In this document: positions 53,365 through 62,136 of the stretch, piece after piece
Layout of the letters: every line of letters starts with the position of its first letter
Numbering within the stretch: the stretch's first letter is position 1
From: Lactobacillus huangpiensis
GTDB taxonomy: Bacteria; Bacillota; Bacilli; Lactobacillales; Lactobacillaceae
DNA: 64,000 nt
Direction: 5' to 3'
Assembly: GCF_019972815.1 (NCBI RefSeq)
Contig: NZ_BPPA01000002.1
Location: forward strand, 186,001-250,000
Notes under the pieces: generated by a model
Seen by the model: only the letters and a program-made list of their open reading frames with translations
Database searches by the model: none
Told to the model about the DNA's origin: nothing
Program-made: the position numbers and the translations under genes

Positions 53365-54414
53365 TTGGTAAATAAAAAAGACATCCGTATTTTGGCTTTT
53401 GAAAGCTCGTGTGATGAAACTTCAACATCTGTTGTAAAAAATGGCAGAGAAATAGAAAGTTTGATTGTAGCAACTCAAATTAAGAGCCATCAACGTTTTG
53501 GGGGTGTTGTTCCTGAGGTTGCTAGTCGTCATCATATTGAAGTTATTACTCAAATAACCAATGAAGCACTTAAAGAAGCACACGTAGCTTGGAAAGATAT
53601 TGATGCAATTGCGGTAACCTATGGACCTGGTTTGGTAGGTGCCCTTTTAATTGGTGTTAGTGCGGCAAAAGCTGCTTCAATGGCTACAGGTATTCCTTTA
53701 ATTGGCGTTGATCATATCATGGGTCACATTATGGCAGCTCAGTTAAAGGAAGAAATCTCTTATCCGGCTCTTGCTTTGCAAGTTTCTGGAGGTCATACAG
53801 AGATTGTATTGTTAAAAGATTCAACCCACTTTGAAATAGTTGGCGATACTAGGGATGACGCAGCTGGAGAAGCTTACGACAAGATTGGAAGAGTACTCGG
53901 TGTTAATTACCCCGCTGGTAAAACTATTGATGAATGGGCTCAGAAGGGAAAGGATACCTTTGATTTTCCGCGGGCAATGATTAAAGAAAATGATTATGAT
54001 TTTTCTTTTTCTGGTTTAAAGAGTGCTTTTATTAATACCTATCATCATGCTGAACAAATTCATCAAGACCTGAATAAATATGATTTAGCTGCTAGTTTCC
54101 AAGCTGCAGTGATAGATGTCTTGGCTACTAAAACTATTAGAGCAATTAAACAGTATGCTCCAAAAACTTTTATTATGGGTGGAGGAGTCGCAGCTAACCA
54201 CGGTTTACGTGAAAGAATGAACCATGAAATAGCTAACCTGTCTCGAAACTTACAACCGAAAGTAATTTTGCCAGAGTTAAAGTTGTGCGGAGATAATGCT
54301 GCAATGATTGGTGCTGCGGCCTATAACTTGTACCAAGAAGGAAAATTCGCTGATCTTACTTTGGATGCTGATCCATCTTTAGAATTACCTTACGCATCAG
54401 AAATGTTGCAATAA
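53365..54414 (+). CDS. tsaD: tRNA N6-adenosine threonylcarbamoyltransferase
   Basis: The 349-residue catalytic subunit that transfers threonylcarbamoyl to A37 of tRNA. It has the N-terminal [16 protein letters not shown] phosphate loop, metal-binding HHIEV and [11 protein letters not shown] (HxxxH), [17 protein letters not shown] and [16 protein letters not shown]. The start is TTG 53365 after AAAGGAAAT; a longer frame within rimI is rejected. It is the last core gene before an accessory stretch. In Bacillus the abcF gene ydiF follows directly. Confidence 0.95.
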   Translation: MVNKKDIRILAFESSCDETSTSVVKNGREIESLIVATQIKSHQRFGGVVPEVASRHHIEVITQITNEALKEAHVAWKDIDAIAVTYGPGLVGALLIGVSAAKAASMATGIPLIGVDHIMGHIMAAQLKEEISYPALALQVSGGHTEIVLLKDSTHFEIVGDTRDDAAGEAYDKIGRVLGVNYPAGKTIDEWAQKGKDTFDFPRAMIKENDYDFSFSGLKSAFINTYHHAEQIHQDLNKYDLAASFQAAVIDVLATKTIRAIKQYAPKTFIMGGGVAANHGLRERMNHEIANLSRNLQPKVILPELKLCGDNAAMIGAAAYNLYQEGKFADLTLDADPSLELPYASEMLQ

Positions 54415-54462
54415 AATAAACAATAAAAGAGTCTGTGAAAAAAGTAGGTCAGTGATCTTACT

Positions 54463-54510
54463 AAAAGAGCCGGCGAATCACTAAAAAAGTGGCTTGTCGG
54501 CTTTAGTTTT
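54463..54510 (+). terminator. Intrinsic terminator of tsaB-rimI-tsaD
   Basis: AGCCGGC and GTCGGCT close an outer stem and CACT/AGTG an inner one, followed by TTAGTTTTA. It lies about 50 nt after tsaD. Confidence 0.7.
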
Positions 54511-54592
54511 ATTAAGTCAGGGGGGCTAGTTTTTCTTAGACCCTTTTTTATCATTATACGTTTTAAGATAAACTATTTTAAACATTAAATTT

Positions 54593-54718
54593 ATGTATCA
54601 ATTACTAAATGAGCGTGATCAGTCCTTTTATTGAGAAGAAGCAGAATTTAATCAACTAATTAATGAAGCCTATTATCAAAACTCTGAAAAAGATTTGAAT
54701 TTTATCTTGTTTAGATAA
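54593..54718 (+). pseudogene. Short ORF interrupted by a TGA stop, unknown
   Basis: From ATG 54593 the frame reads MYQLLNERDQSFY, a TGA at 54632-54634, then EEAEFNQLINEAYYQNSEKD and LNFILFR before TAA at 54716-54718. Without that stop it would be an acidic protein of 41 residues. Composition is coding-like, but there is no ribosome site of note and no family match. It may be the relic of a small gene at the edge of the accessory island. Confidence 0.3.
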
Positions 54719-54731
54719 TTTAGTCATAAAA

Positions 54732-54765
54732 TGACCCCCCCAAATTTGTTTTAAATTTGGGGGTC
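54732..54765. repeat. GC-rich palindrome in the accessory island
   Basis: TGACCCCC with AAATTT pairs with AAATTTGGGGGTCA around a short loop. The G/C run stands out from the AT-rich surroundings. It is probably a terminator or an end of a lost mobile element; it lacks a T-tract. Confidence 0.55.
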
Positions 54766-54781
54766 ACTTCAAAAATCATAT

Positions 54782-54958
54782 ATGACATTTTTTAATTTAG
54801 TTTTCCTACCAGATTATAATAAAGTCAAACAGGTAAAATAAGAAATCAAAAAAATAAGTTCAAGAAATACAAAATTTGATAATCATTTTGATTATGAATT
54901 TTATAAAGATGAACTATTAATAAAACTCAAATATAACCAAGTTCCTACAAATAAATAG
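54782..54958 (+). pseudogene. Second short ORF interrupted by a TAA stop, unknown
   Basis: From ATG 54782: MTFFNLVFLPDYNKVKQVK, an in-frame TAA, then EIKKISSRNTKFDNHFDYEF and YKDELLIKLKYNQVPTNK before TAG at 54956-54958. With the stop read through it is a 57-residue charged protein. Like its neighbour 64 nt upstream, it reads as a decayed small gene. No homologue recognised. Confidence 0.3.
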
Positions 54959-55015
54959 AGGAAATGTTTAAACTACTAATCAAAAAACAATGAAATTGAT
55001 ATAATTCAATGATAT

Positions 55016-55030
55016 CCTGATATAGTATTC
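55016..55030 (+). promoter_or_regulatory. Extended -10 promoter shared with the first ABC operon
   Basis: CCTGATATAGTATTC is identical to 18137-18151. TGATATAGT gives an extended -10 (TATAGT at 55021-55026); TTGATA at 54996-55001 is a candidate -35 at 19-nt spacing. The gene start follows 43 nt after the block. Confidence 0.6.
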
Positions 55031-55072
55031 TATCATTTCAACTTAATTCACCACTCAAAAGAGGAGACTATG

Positions 55073-55690
55073 ATGCTAACAGTACAAAACCTATCACTCA
55101 AAACCAGGCAGCCAATCCTGCATGATTTTTCTTATCAATTTGCACCTGGTCAATTTTATCAAATTGCTGCAGAAAACGGTTCTGGTAAAACAAGTTTCTT
55201 GCGTGCTGTTACGGATCTTATTCCAGTTTCTTCTGGTAAAGTCTTATTAGACGGAAAACCATATGCCAAAAATAAGCGTAAGCTTTTTTTCTTTGAAAGC
55301 AATGAATGGTTGAACGCCAATTTAACTAGCCTTGATTACTTAAAATTCGTGAAAAGCCAATGGCATTCAAATGTCGACCTTGATCAAGAACTTGATTTGC
55401 TGGGTGTACGTGAGTATGTCAAAGTCCCGATTAAAAAGTATTCGCTTGGAATGAAGCAAAAATTGATTGTGGCCATGTACTTAGTTAGTGACGCTGAATA
55501 TTACTTGATGGACGAGATCACTAACGGTCTTGATGAAGAAAGTCGCACAGTTCTTTATGAAAGGCTAAATGATGAGGTGACTCAGCGTAATAAATGTATT
55601 ATCCTAACCTCTCATTATAGCAGCGAGATTAAAGTGAATAACTTACACCGCCTCGTTTTACAAAAACAAATGATGCACGAGGTAGACTAA
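55073..55690 (+). CDS. ABC transporter ATP-binding protein (ABC-2 exporter type)
   Basis: A 205-residue nucleotide-binding domain. Walker A AAENGSGKTSFL, signature KYSLGMKQKLIV, Walker B YYLMDEITNGLDEES, and switch His in ILTSHYSSEIKV. The SLGMKQ signature is that of ABC-2/BcrA exporters. It serves the two permeases that follow with 1-nt overlaps. ATG 55073 lies 6 nt after GAGGAG; ATG 55070 is possible. The role is inferred as export of, or immunity to, a peptide or lipid. Confidence 0.87.
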   Translation: MLTVQNLSLKTRQPILHDFSYQFAPGQFYQIAAENGSGKTSFLRAVTDLIPVSSGKVLLDGKPYAKNKRKLFFFESNEWLNANLTSLDYLKFVKSQWHSNVDLDQELDLLGVREYVKVPIKKYSLGMKQKLIVAMYLVSDAEYYLMDEITNGLDEESRTVLYERLNDEVTQRNKCIILTSHYSSEIKVNNLHRLVLQKQMMHEVD

Positions 55691-56859
55691 TGATCTCATA
55701 TTTTTCATTGCAACTTAAAAAAGTTACTAAACACAATCTATCAATTATTTCAGTGGTTATTTTATTATTAATTTCTTTTGGCTTACTATACATGAAGTCT
55801 ACGCAACTCAGTGGTACTGGTTCTTTAAAAGGAGATGCTCAAGGACAGATTGCCATGAAAGAGGAAGCCTTACAAGCGGATCGTCGAGCACTCAAACGAT
55901 ATTCACCGCAAGGAAAATCATACAAGGCCACTGAAAAAGATATTAAACAAACTGAAAAGGAATTAAAAAAAGATCAGGCCTTTGTTGATAATATTAATCA
56001 CAATCACTGGAAGCGAGTTTATAAGACCAAATTAAAAAGGGATCAAAAAGGCAAATTGACTGATCTAAGTTCGGATGAAAAAGATGGACATAAAAGTGTA
56101 ATACTGCGTTTAAAGTATCTCATAGCTCACCCTATGCCTTATGAAAGCGATAGCGCAGTCACCGGGATACAGTTTCTATTAGATTTGAATGAAAACTATT
56201 TGCCCGTCTTATTTAGTTTAGTAATGATTTTTGTTTTGACTTATTTATTTACTGGTTCTTATAAAAATGGTCTTAACATTTCGACTGTCTTGCCAATTAA
56301 TCGCTTGCAAAGTACCCTGACTAATAATATTGTTGGGCTATTAGTTGTCAGCTTTATTTTTCTATTACTAAACTTATTAGTTTTCGGTGGAGCAGCGAGC
56401 ATTTTTGGTACTGGTCGCAGTGACTATCCTTACATCATTCACCATCTGGTTAACGACCACTTGGTGCCAGGAATTATTCCGACCGCCAAATTGTTGCCCC
56501 AAGCAGCTATACTGCAGCTCTTAAATTTCATATTTATGGTTTTGTTTGTGCAGCTGGCTGCTAAAATCTTTCATAACCAGTTACCGACTCTGTTAGTTTC
56601 GCTATTGCTTTTATTAGGAGGTCATTTTATTACAATTTTTATTATTCCGTTGGAGAAGATTGCGCAGTGGCTTCCTGGTACTTATTTAGGAGTTTTAAAT
56701 GTTGTATCAAACCAAACAGCCTATGCAATGGATAACTCCGCGATTAACTTTTCAAATGGTGTGTTTACCTTAATACTAAGTTCTATATTATTATTCTTGC
56801 TGGTACTTTTAATTGATCGCATTACAACTATTGCACATAGAAATGGGAGATTGGCATAA
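55690..56859 (+). CDS. ABC exporter permease, copy 1 of a tandem pair
   Basis: A 389-residue membrane protein. One N-terminal helix is followed by a charged extracytoplasmic region of about 130 residues (Lys/Gln-rich, coiled-coil-like), then about five helices. It is homologous to the next gene: YESDSAVTGIQFLLDLNENY aligns with YESQDMPVTGWQFLLQLHQQ, and the N-terminal FSLQLKKVTKHNLS with FQLKKVFKNKLT. It starts on the last base of the ATPase stop (TAATG). Together they form a heteromeric channel. Confidence 0.82.
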   Translation: MISYFSLQLKKVTKHNLSIISVVILLLISFGLLYMKSTQLSGTGSLKGDAQGQIAMKEEALQADRRALKRYSPQGKSYKATEKDIKQTEKELKKDQAFVDNINHNHWKRVYKTKLKRDQKGKLTDLSSDEKDGHKSVILRLKYLIAHPMPYESDSAVTGIQFLLDLNENYLPVLFSLVMIFVLTYLFTGSYKNGLNISTVLPINRLQSTLTNNIVGLLVVSFIFLLLNLLVFGGAASIFGTGRSDYPYIIHHLVNDHLVPGIIPTAKLLPQAAILQLLNFIFMVLFVQLAAKIFHNQLPTLLVSLLLLLGGHFITIFIIPLEKIAQWLPGTYLGVLNVVSNQTAYAMDNSAINFSNGVFTLILSSILLFLLVLLIDRITTIAHRNGRLA

Positions 56860-58028
56860 TGTCCTATTTGGCTTTTCAGCTTAAAAAAGTATTTAAGAAT
56901 AAGCTAACCCCAGTTTGCTTAGCAATTTTGCTCTTATTGATGGGTATTGTCTTATTCATGAATATTCGTACTAATCCCCAATTTTCCTTGCAGGCGGGGG
57001 CTAAATCAGAGATTGCTTACCGCCAAAAAGAAATTAACCGGCAGCAAAGATTACTTAAACATGATAAACAAAAATCAAAAACTGAAGTTTACCATGATAC
57101 TAAAGCTGCTATTAAGCAAAACCAAGATGCAGTTAAGCAAGATAAACAAGTTCAAAAAGCGGCAAATAAAGGCAACTGGCGCAAAGCCTACACGATTATG
57201 TGGCAACAAAAAAAGCAAGAACAAACTATTACATCAAATGACCAAGATTCAACAGGCCTTAATTCAAGGACAAATGTAGAGAAAAAACTGCAATTCTTTA
57301 ACTACTTACGCCATGAGCCTTTGCCTTATGAAAGTCAGGATATGCCAGTAACAGGCTGGCAATTCTTACTGCAATTACATCAGCAATATTTGCCTTACGT
57401 ATTTACTCTTGTTGCTCTGTTTTTATTAACTTTGTCTTTAACTGATTCTTACCATCAAAAGTTAGATACGGCGCAGTTATTACCACTTGAAAAAAATAAT
57501 TTAATGATTTCGAATACAATAGCAGGAATAGTCCTGACTCTTGTTAGTTTTTTAGGGATTAACTTGGTATTATTTATTGTAGCTTCCCTTATTTCTGGTA
57601 CTGGTAGTTTATCCTTCCCTTATATCGTAGTTCAATATACAGTTAGTGGTCCTCTTATTAAATGTGTAACTACTGGCAGCTTTATTATTAAAGTAATTGT
57701 ATTGCAGGCACTTACCTTGATCTTCGATGTTGTCTTAGTTCAGTTCCTTGCCCAAATTTTTCGTGATAAATTACCAGCATTACTTATCGCTATTCTACTT
57801 GTCCCAGGGCTCAACATTGCAACTATGATAGTTGAGCCGTTGCGTAAGATCTCCGCCTGGTTGCCAATGACTTACCTGAACGCAGTTGACATAGTATCTG
57901 GCAATTTAGGAATGAATTATCAAAATGTGCAGTTGAACTATACGACAGGGCTTTTAACGCTGTGCTGTTCAATTTTAATAATTATTATTATGATTTTACT
58001 GTCCAGTCATATAAAATATAAAGAATAA
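56859..58028 (+). CDS. ABC exporter permease, copy 2 of a tandem pair
   Basis: Also 389 residues, with the same topology as copy 1, and starting on its stop codon. The extracytoplasmic region is again basic and Gln/Lys-rich (YRQKEINRQQRLLKHDKQKS). The C-terminal half has VLVQFLAQIFRDKLPALLIA, which matches both copy 1 (VQLAAKIFHNQLPTLLVSL) and the decayed fragment near 8050. Equal length and collinear similarity indicate tandem duplication with divergence. A terminator follows about 150 nt later. Confidence 0.82.
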   Translation: MSYLAFQLKKVFKNKLTPVCLAILLLLMGIVLFMNIRTNPQFSLQAGAKSEIAYRQKEINRQQRLLKHDKQKSKTEVYHDTKAAIKQNQDAVKQDKQVQKAANKGNWRKAYTIMWQQKKQEQTITSNDQDSTGLNSRTNVEKKLQFFNYLRHEPLPYESQDMPVTGWQFLLQLHQQYLPYVFTLVALFLLTLSLTDSYHQKLDTAQLLPLEKNNLMISNTIAGIVLTLVSFLGINLVLFIVASLISGTGSLSFPYIVVQYTVSGPLIKCVTTGSFIIKVIVLQALTLIFDVVLVQFLAQIFRDKLPALLIAILLVPGLNIATMIVEPLRKISAWLPMTYLNAVDIVSGNLGMNYQNVQLNYTTGLLTLCCSILIIIIMILLSSHIKYKE

Positions 58029-58180
58029 AATTTTATATTTCTTAAATTAATATTTTTACTTCTAATTAGTGTTATCATGACTTTAGATCGTTCATTTATT
58101 TATTTAAATTATGCTTACTCAAAAGTCTTTTAAAACTAAGTGTAAAAATATATAACAAGCAATAACATTCTCGTCATTAC

Positions 58181-58220
58181 AAAATGGGAAACTCATTTCA
58201 AAAGAGTTTCCCATTTTGAT
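58181..58220 (+). terminator. Intrinsic terminator of the ABC exporter operon
   Basis: AAAATGGGAAACTC pairs perfectly with GAGTTTCCCATTTT around ATTTCAAAA. Confidence 0.88.
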
Positions 58221-58386
58221 TAAATAAATATATACAAATTTAATATTCAATAATATCTTAACTTGCTGTGTAAATTTTAATGTTACAGTGTTATCTATTC
58301 TAATCAGGTAATAAGGTACCTACCATGATAAAGTCAACTAGATTGGTGTGAGTTCTTCTTAAAACTAAAAGATAAAATATTGAGCA
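58221..58386. other. Intergenic stretch, nothing recognised
   Basis: AT-rich, with no credible ORF, promoter or repeat between the exporter terminator and the next hairpin. Confidence 0.5.
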
Positions 58387-58427
58387 AAGGAGTCTGGGAA
58401 AAGATAGTTTTTTTCCAGACTCCTTAT
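58387..58427. terminator. Hairpin of the GGAGTCTGGGA type, end of the GNAT pseudogene
   Basis: AAGGAGTCTGGGAAAA pairs with TTTTTCCAGACTCCTT. Similar GTCTGGGA hairpins are scattered in Firmicute genomes. It lies just past the GNAT pseudogene stop on the minus strand. GAGTCTGTGAAAA at 54430 is a related half without its partner. Confidence 0.6.
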
Positions 58428-58433
58428 TATCTC

Positions 58434-58838
58434 TTAAAAATCTTTGTAGAAAGCAATCAAGTTGTATTTGTCACACGGATTAAAATTACAACTCTCATAA
58501 AACCTGCGCGTTTTAACGGTATTTTCTGTCAACAAAACTTTCTGTCTGACAGAATTATATTTCTTTAGCACGCTGTTTATTAATTTCGTACCAATTCCTT
58601 GTCTTTGATAAGCAGGATTAACAAGTAAATCTTGGATATAAATGATGGTCAGACCATCACCAACTACTCTGATTAATCCTACTAACTGGTTTTGATCCTA
58701 AGCGCCAATAGCAAAAAGCGAATTTACAACTGCCTTTTGCAGCTGCCGAGGATTTTGCGTATAGGAACTCCAACCTACGCTTGTGTATAAATTTATAAGT
58801 TGTTCCATAGCGATATTTTTGTCAGCTATATATTTCAT
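58434..58838 (-). pseudogene. GNAT acetyltransferase interrupted by one in-frame TAG
   Basis: Minus-strand ATG at 58838, preceded by AAGGAGGA, opens a 135-codon frame ending in TAA at 58434. Codon 47 (58700-58698) is TAG, splitting MKYIADKNIAMEQLINLYTS and VGWSSYTQNPRQLQKAVVNS from VGLIRVVGDGLTIIYIQDLL and NPAYQRQGIGTKLINSVLKK. The latter holds the acetyl-CoA loop QRQGIGT, so the family is clear. Length and reading frame are otherwise intact. It is either a recent single-base inactivation or a sequencing error. Confidence 0.78.
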
Positions 58839-59139
58839 TTTTATTCCTCCTTAATTAATTAATAATTAAAGAGCAGTGCGTAATTTTTCCATGTGTACCT
58901 CTCAATTTATTTTTGATAGAGCCAGTAAAATTATTATCTTTAAGTTTAAACAACTACAATTTTAAAAGCAATAGTATAAAGATCTTTTTTGCGTCTGATA
59001 ATTATTACGTATTTATAAATAAAAAGAAAATTTTATTAATAGTTAATAAAAAAATCTAGCACTAGCTAAGAATAGAAACGGTAGATAAAAGGCTAGTTAA
59101 TCTTATTTTGGAGTTGTGTTAACTTAATAATATATTATT
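58839..59139. other. AT-rich intergenic stretch with a possible 8-residue leader peptide
   Basis: On the minus strand AGAGG precedes ATG at 58892, encoding MEKLRTAL then TAA at 58866, 28 nt before the GNAT pseudogene start. It may be a leader peptide or chance. Near 59048-59075 a short TAGC/GCTA hairpin followed on the minus strand by T residues may end the ABC-F transcript. Otherwise nothing is recognised. Confidence 0.3.
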
Positions 59140-61062
59140 TTAGTCAAAGCTATCCAGTTTATTCAATGCACTTTCCCATGCATCATTTGCATCGTCCAGT
59201 TGTTTTTGTACTGCGCTAAGCTGTTCTTGCAAGGGACCTAATTTGTCAAAATTAGTTGCAATTGCTGGATCAGCCATTTGAGATTGAATATCTTTTTGCT
59301 CTTTTTCCAACTTTTCAATTTTATTTTCGGTATTTTCAACTTCTCTTTGCAATTTACGCTTTTGTGAATCGCGCAACTTTTGCTCCTGATAGGACAATTT
59401 ATTTTTATTTTGTTCAGGTTCTACTATTTCTCTATTCTCAGATGATTCATTTTCGGAGGCTAAGTCTTGCTTATTCTTTTCATCTAGATAATAACTATAA
59501 TCACCTTCATATACTTGAGCAACACCGTTTTTAATTTCTACAATCTTATTTGCTAACTGATTGATGAAATAGCGGTCGTGAGAAACGAAAAGTAAAGTAC
59601 CATCATAGTTCTGTAGTGCCTGTTCTAAAACCTCCTTGGCTTCGAGATCCAAGTGGTTTGTGGGTTCATCCATCAATAAAAAATTATTATGCTCAAGCGA
59701 CAAAACTGTTAGGGTTAATCTCGCTTTTTGACCACCGGAAAGTTGACCTACAGTTTTATCAATATCTTTTGCTGTGAATAAGAAACTGGCTAAAATCGAC
59801 CTCACATCTTTTTCAGGCATTGTTTTATGACGGTCCCAAACTGTATCGATTACAGTTTTACCTGGATCAAGCCCTTGCAGTTCTTGATCATAGTAGCCTA
59901 TGTCTAACGAAGCTCCATATTTGATTGAACCTTTTTTCGGTTTTAACTCCTTCATAACGGTTTTTAGTAAAGTTGATTTACCAATACCATTTTGACCAAT
60001 AACGGCTACACGGTCACCTTTATTAATTTGCAGAGAAATACCGTGAACCATTGTTTTTGTGGGATAGCCAATAGTTAAATCACGTAAAATTAGCACTTCT
60101 TTACCAGATGGTCGCTCACTTTGAAAATTAATTCTGACTTTGTTTTTGTGCTTGGGCGGACTAATTCGTTCCATTTTTTCCAGTTGCTTGCGCCGACTTT
60201 GTGCTCTCTTAGTAGTTTTAGCTCTTACAATATTTTTTTGAATAAATTCTTCGTCTTTTTTGATTTTTTCTTGTTGCTTTTCGTATGCTTCTTCTTGTTG
60301 ACGGTCACGTAATTGACGTTCAGAGAGATAGGCAGAATAATTTCCTTTAAATACAGTTAATTTGCCAAATTGTAATTCAAAAATTTGTGTTGCTAAATTA
60401 TCCAAAAAATATTGATCATGGGAAACTACCAAAATAGCACCAGAATAGTTTTTAAGATAGCTTTCAAGCCAGTCTAGAGTGTCTAAATCCAGATAGTTGG
60501 TAGGTTCATCAAGCAGTAATAATGGGGGTTTGCGCAATAACAACTTAACAAAAGAAAGCCGCGTTTTTTCTCCGCCGGAAAGGCTGCCAACCTTTTTAGT
60601 CCAAGTTGCTTCAGGAAAATTAAATCCGTTCAAAATACTTTTGATATCGGCCTGGTAGGTGTATCCACCTTGTTGTTCGAAGCTGTATTGCAACTGGTCA
60701 TATTGTTTTAGCAGGTCCTTTTTTTGCGGATTTGCAGACATTTCTTCTTGTAAATCCCTTATCTTTTTACCCATATTAATTAGGGGAGTAAAAACAGACA
60801 GCATTTCATCCCAAATAGTTTTATTTTCATTTAAATCATTTTCTTGAGCAATATAGCCAACATCTATATTTTTATTGATTGTAAAGTCACCATGTGTGGC
60901 TTCTTCTTCGCCAGTCATAATTTTAAGCAAAGTCGTTTTACCGACACCATTGGGTCCAATGAGACCTATTCTTGCATTTGAGTCAATTGAAAAATTGACG
61001 TTTTTAAATAATGTGTTGGCACCGAATTGTTTTTCTAAATCGTGTCCTTGAGCAATTATCAT
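59140..61062 (-). CDS. ABC-F family ATPase (YdiF type)
   Basis: A 640-residue soluble protein with two ABC domains and no membrane part. First Walker A GPNGVGKTTLL and signature GSLSGGEKTRLSF; second Walker A GQNGIGKSTLL and signature GQLSGGQKARLTL. A 70-residue charged linker (QQEEAYEKQQEKIKKDEEFI) lies between them, and the C-terminal coiled coil ends the protein. ABC-F proteins act on ribosomes in translation; antibiotic-protection types exist, but the location near rex-groESL matches housekeeping ydiF of Bacillus. It is divergent from rex. Confidence 0.93.
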   Translation of the reverse strand: MIIAQGHDLEKQFGANTLFKNVNFSIDSNARIGLIGPNGVGKTTLLKIMTGEEEATHGDFTINKNIDVGYIAQENDLNENKTIWDEMLSVFTPLINMGKKIRDLQEEMSANPQKKDLLKQYDQLQYSFEQQGGYTYQADIKSILNGFNFPEATWTKKVGSLSGGEKTRLSFVKLLLRKPPLLLLDEPTNYLDLDTLDWLESYLKNYSGAILVVSHDQYFLDNLATQIFELQFGKLTVFKGNYSAYLSERQLRDRQQEEAYEKQQEKIKKDEEFIQKNIVRAKTTKRAQSRRKQLEKMERISPPKHKNKVRINFQSERPSGKEVLILRDLTIGYPTKTMVHGISLQINKGDRVAVIGQNGIGKSTLLKTVMKELKPKKGSIKYGASLDIGYYDQELQGLDPGKTVIDTVWDRHKTMPEKDVRSILASFLFTAKDIDKTVGQLSGGQKARLTLTVLSLEHNNFLLMDEPTNHLDLEAKEVLEQALQNYDGTLLFVSHDRYFINQLANKIVEIKNGVAQVYEGDYSYYLDEKNKQDLASENESSENREIVEPEQNKNKLSYQEQKLRDSQKRKLQREVENTENKIEKLEKEQKDIQSQMADPAIATNFDKLGPLQEQLSAVQKQLDDANDAWESALNKLDSFD

Positions 61063-61245
61063 AATTTTTCACCTAGAAACCATTTTAGCATACGTAGCAA
61101 AATTCTTGTGGGAGAGTTTGATTGATAAATATAGGAAATAAATGTAAAAAAGAAGCATTTTTTAATTAAAAGAGTAAAAAAATAAATTTCTATTATCAAA
61201 CCTGTTACTATTATGCTAAAATTTGATAGATTGTGAAAAAAATGT

Positions 61246-61275
61246 TTGCAAATGGCGCAAATTTATAGATAAAAT
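61246..61275 (+). promoter_or_regulatory. Probable rex promoter
   Basis: TTGCAA (61246-61251), 18 nt, TAAAAT (61270-61275), about 65 nt before the rex start. A single Rex-like half site TTGTGAA lies at 61231 and TTCACAA at 61295, too far apart to form one operator. Confidence 0.45.
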
Positions 61276-61339
61276 AGTAGTGATTGCTGAAAAGTTCACA
61301 AAACAAAATATATACTTAATCAAGTTGGAGGCTTTTTAA

Positions 61340-61975
61340 ATGGAAAAAATCAAAATACCCACGGCTACGGCTAAAAGATTGCCGCTATATTACCGCTACC
61401 TGATAATTTTAAATGAGGCTGGTAAAGAAAAGGTATCCTCAACTGAATTATCTGAGGCTGTTCAAGTAGATAGTGCTTCAATCAGACGTGATTTTTCATA
61501 CTTTGGTGCATTGGGAAAACGTGGCTATGGTTATGATGTAAAAAGTTTGCTTTCCTTTTTTAAAAAGATTTTAAATCAAGATACTTTAACAAATGTTGCC
61601 CTGGTTGGCGTTGGTAATTTAGGCCATGCTTTATTAAACTATAATTTCAAACGCACAAACAATATTCGTATTTCATGTGCTTTTGATATTGATGATAAAA
61701 TTACAGGCAAGATTCTCAGTGGTGTCCCTGTTTATGACATGAGTGAACTAAAAAAACAGCTTAGTGACCAACAGATTTCTATTGCAATTTTGACTGTTCC
61801 TTCCACGACAGCACAAAGGACAGCTGATGATATGGTTGAAGCTGGTATTCGAGGAATTATGAATTTCACGCCAATTCGTTTGTCTGCTCCAAGTGGTATT
61901 AGAATTCAGAACGTTGATTTAGCAACGGAATTACAAACTCTAATTTACTTCCTTGACTCAGATAAGAAAAAGTAG
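61340..61975 (+). CDS. rex: Redox-sensing transcriptional repressor Rex
   Basis: This 211-residue homodimer senses the NADH/NAD+ ratio and represses fermentation genes. The N-terminal winged helix ([40 protein letters not shown]) is followed by a Rossmann domain with [16 protein letters not shown]. Its place between abcF and groESL is the Bacillus ydiF-rex-groES order. TTGGAGGC precedes ATG. The first CIRCE-like repeat downstream also serves as its terminator. Confidence 0.96.
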   Translation: MEKIKIPTATAKRLPLYYRYLIILNEAGKEKVSSTELSEAVQVDSASIRRDFSYFGALGKRGYGYDVKSLLSFFKKILNQDTLTNVALVGVGNLGHALLNYNFKRTNNIRISCAFDIDDKITGKILSGVPVYDMSELKKQLSDQQISIAILTVPSTTAQRTADDMVEAGIRGIMNFTPIRLSAPSGIRIQNVDLATELQTLIYFLDSDKKK

Positions 61976-61989
61976 GCATAAAAATACGA

Positions 61990-62022
61990 TTAGCACTTTT
62001 TTACTCAAAGTGCTAATTTTTT
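61990..62022 (+). promoter_or_regulatory. CIRCE-like element 1, doubling as rex terminator
   Basis: TTAGCACTT-N9-AAGTGCTAA is a perfect 9-9-9 inverted repeat that matches the HrcA operator except for A in place of G at the start of the second arm. It is followed by six T residues, so in RNA it is also an intrinsic terminator 14 nt after rex. Confidence 0.85.
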
Positions 62023-62023
62023 C

Positions 62024-62091
62024 TTGCATTTTTTATGAAAAGGGGTTATTATCATAAATGTAAGTTAGCACTTGATGAATAAGAGTGCTAA
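62024..62091 (+). promoter_or_regulatory. groESL promoter with CIRCE element 2
   Basis: TTGCAT (62024-62029), 17 nt, TATTAT (62047-62052) is a sigma-A promoter. TTAGCACTT-N9-GAGTGCTAA (62065-62091) lies across the start point. HrcA binding here represses groESL until heat or unfolded-protein stress titrates GroEL. Confidence 0.92.
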
Positions 62092-62136
62092 TGACACGTA
62101 AAATAGATTAATAATTTAATTTTAGGAGGGACAAAC

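Noticed and set aside
54421-54770. Insertion sequence in the tsaD-ABC exporter gap
   Set aside because: There is a palindrome and two broken frames, but no transposase remnant, no matching terminal repeats and no target duplication seen.
61231-61301. Rex operator upstream of rex
   Set aside because: TTGTGAA and TTCACAA half sites are about 60 nt apart, not in the 18-nt palindromic arrangement.
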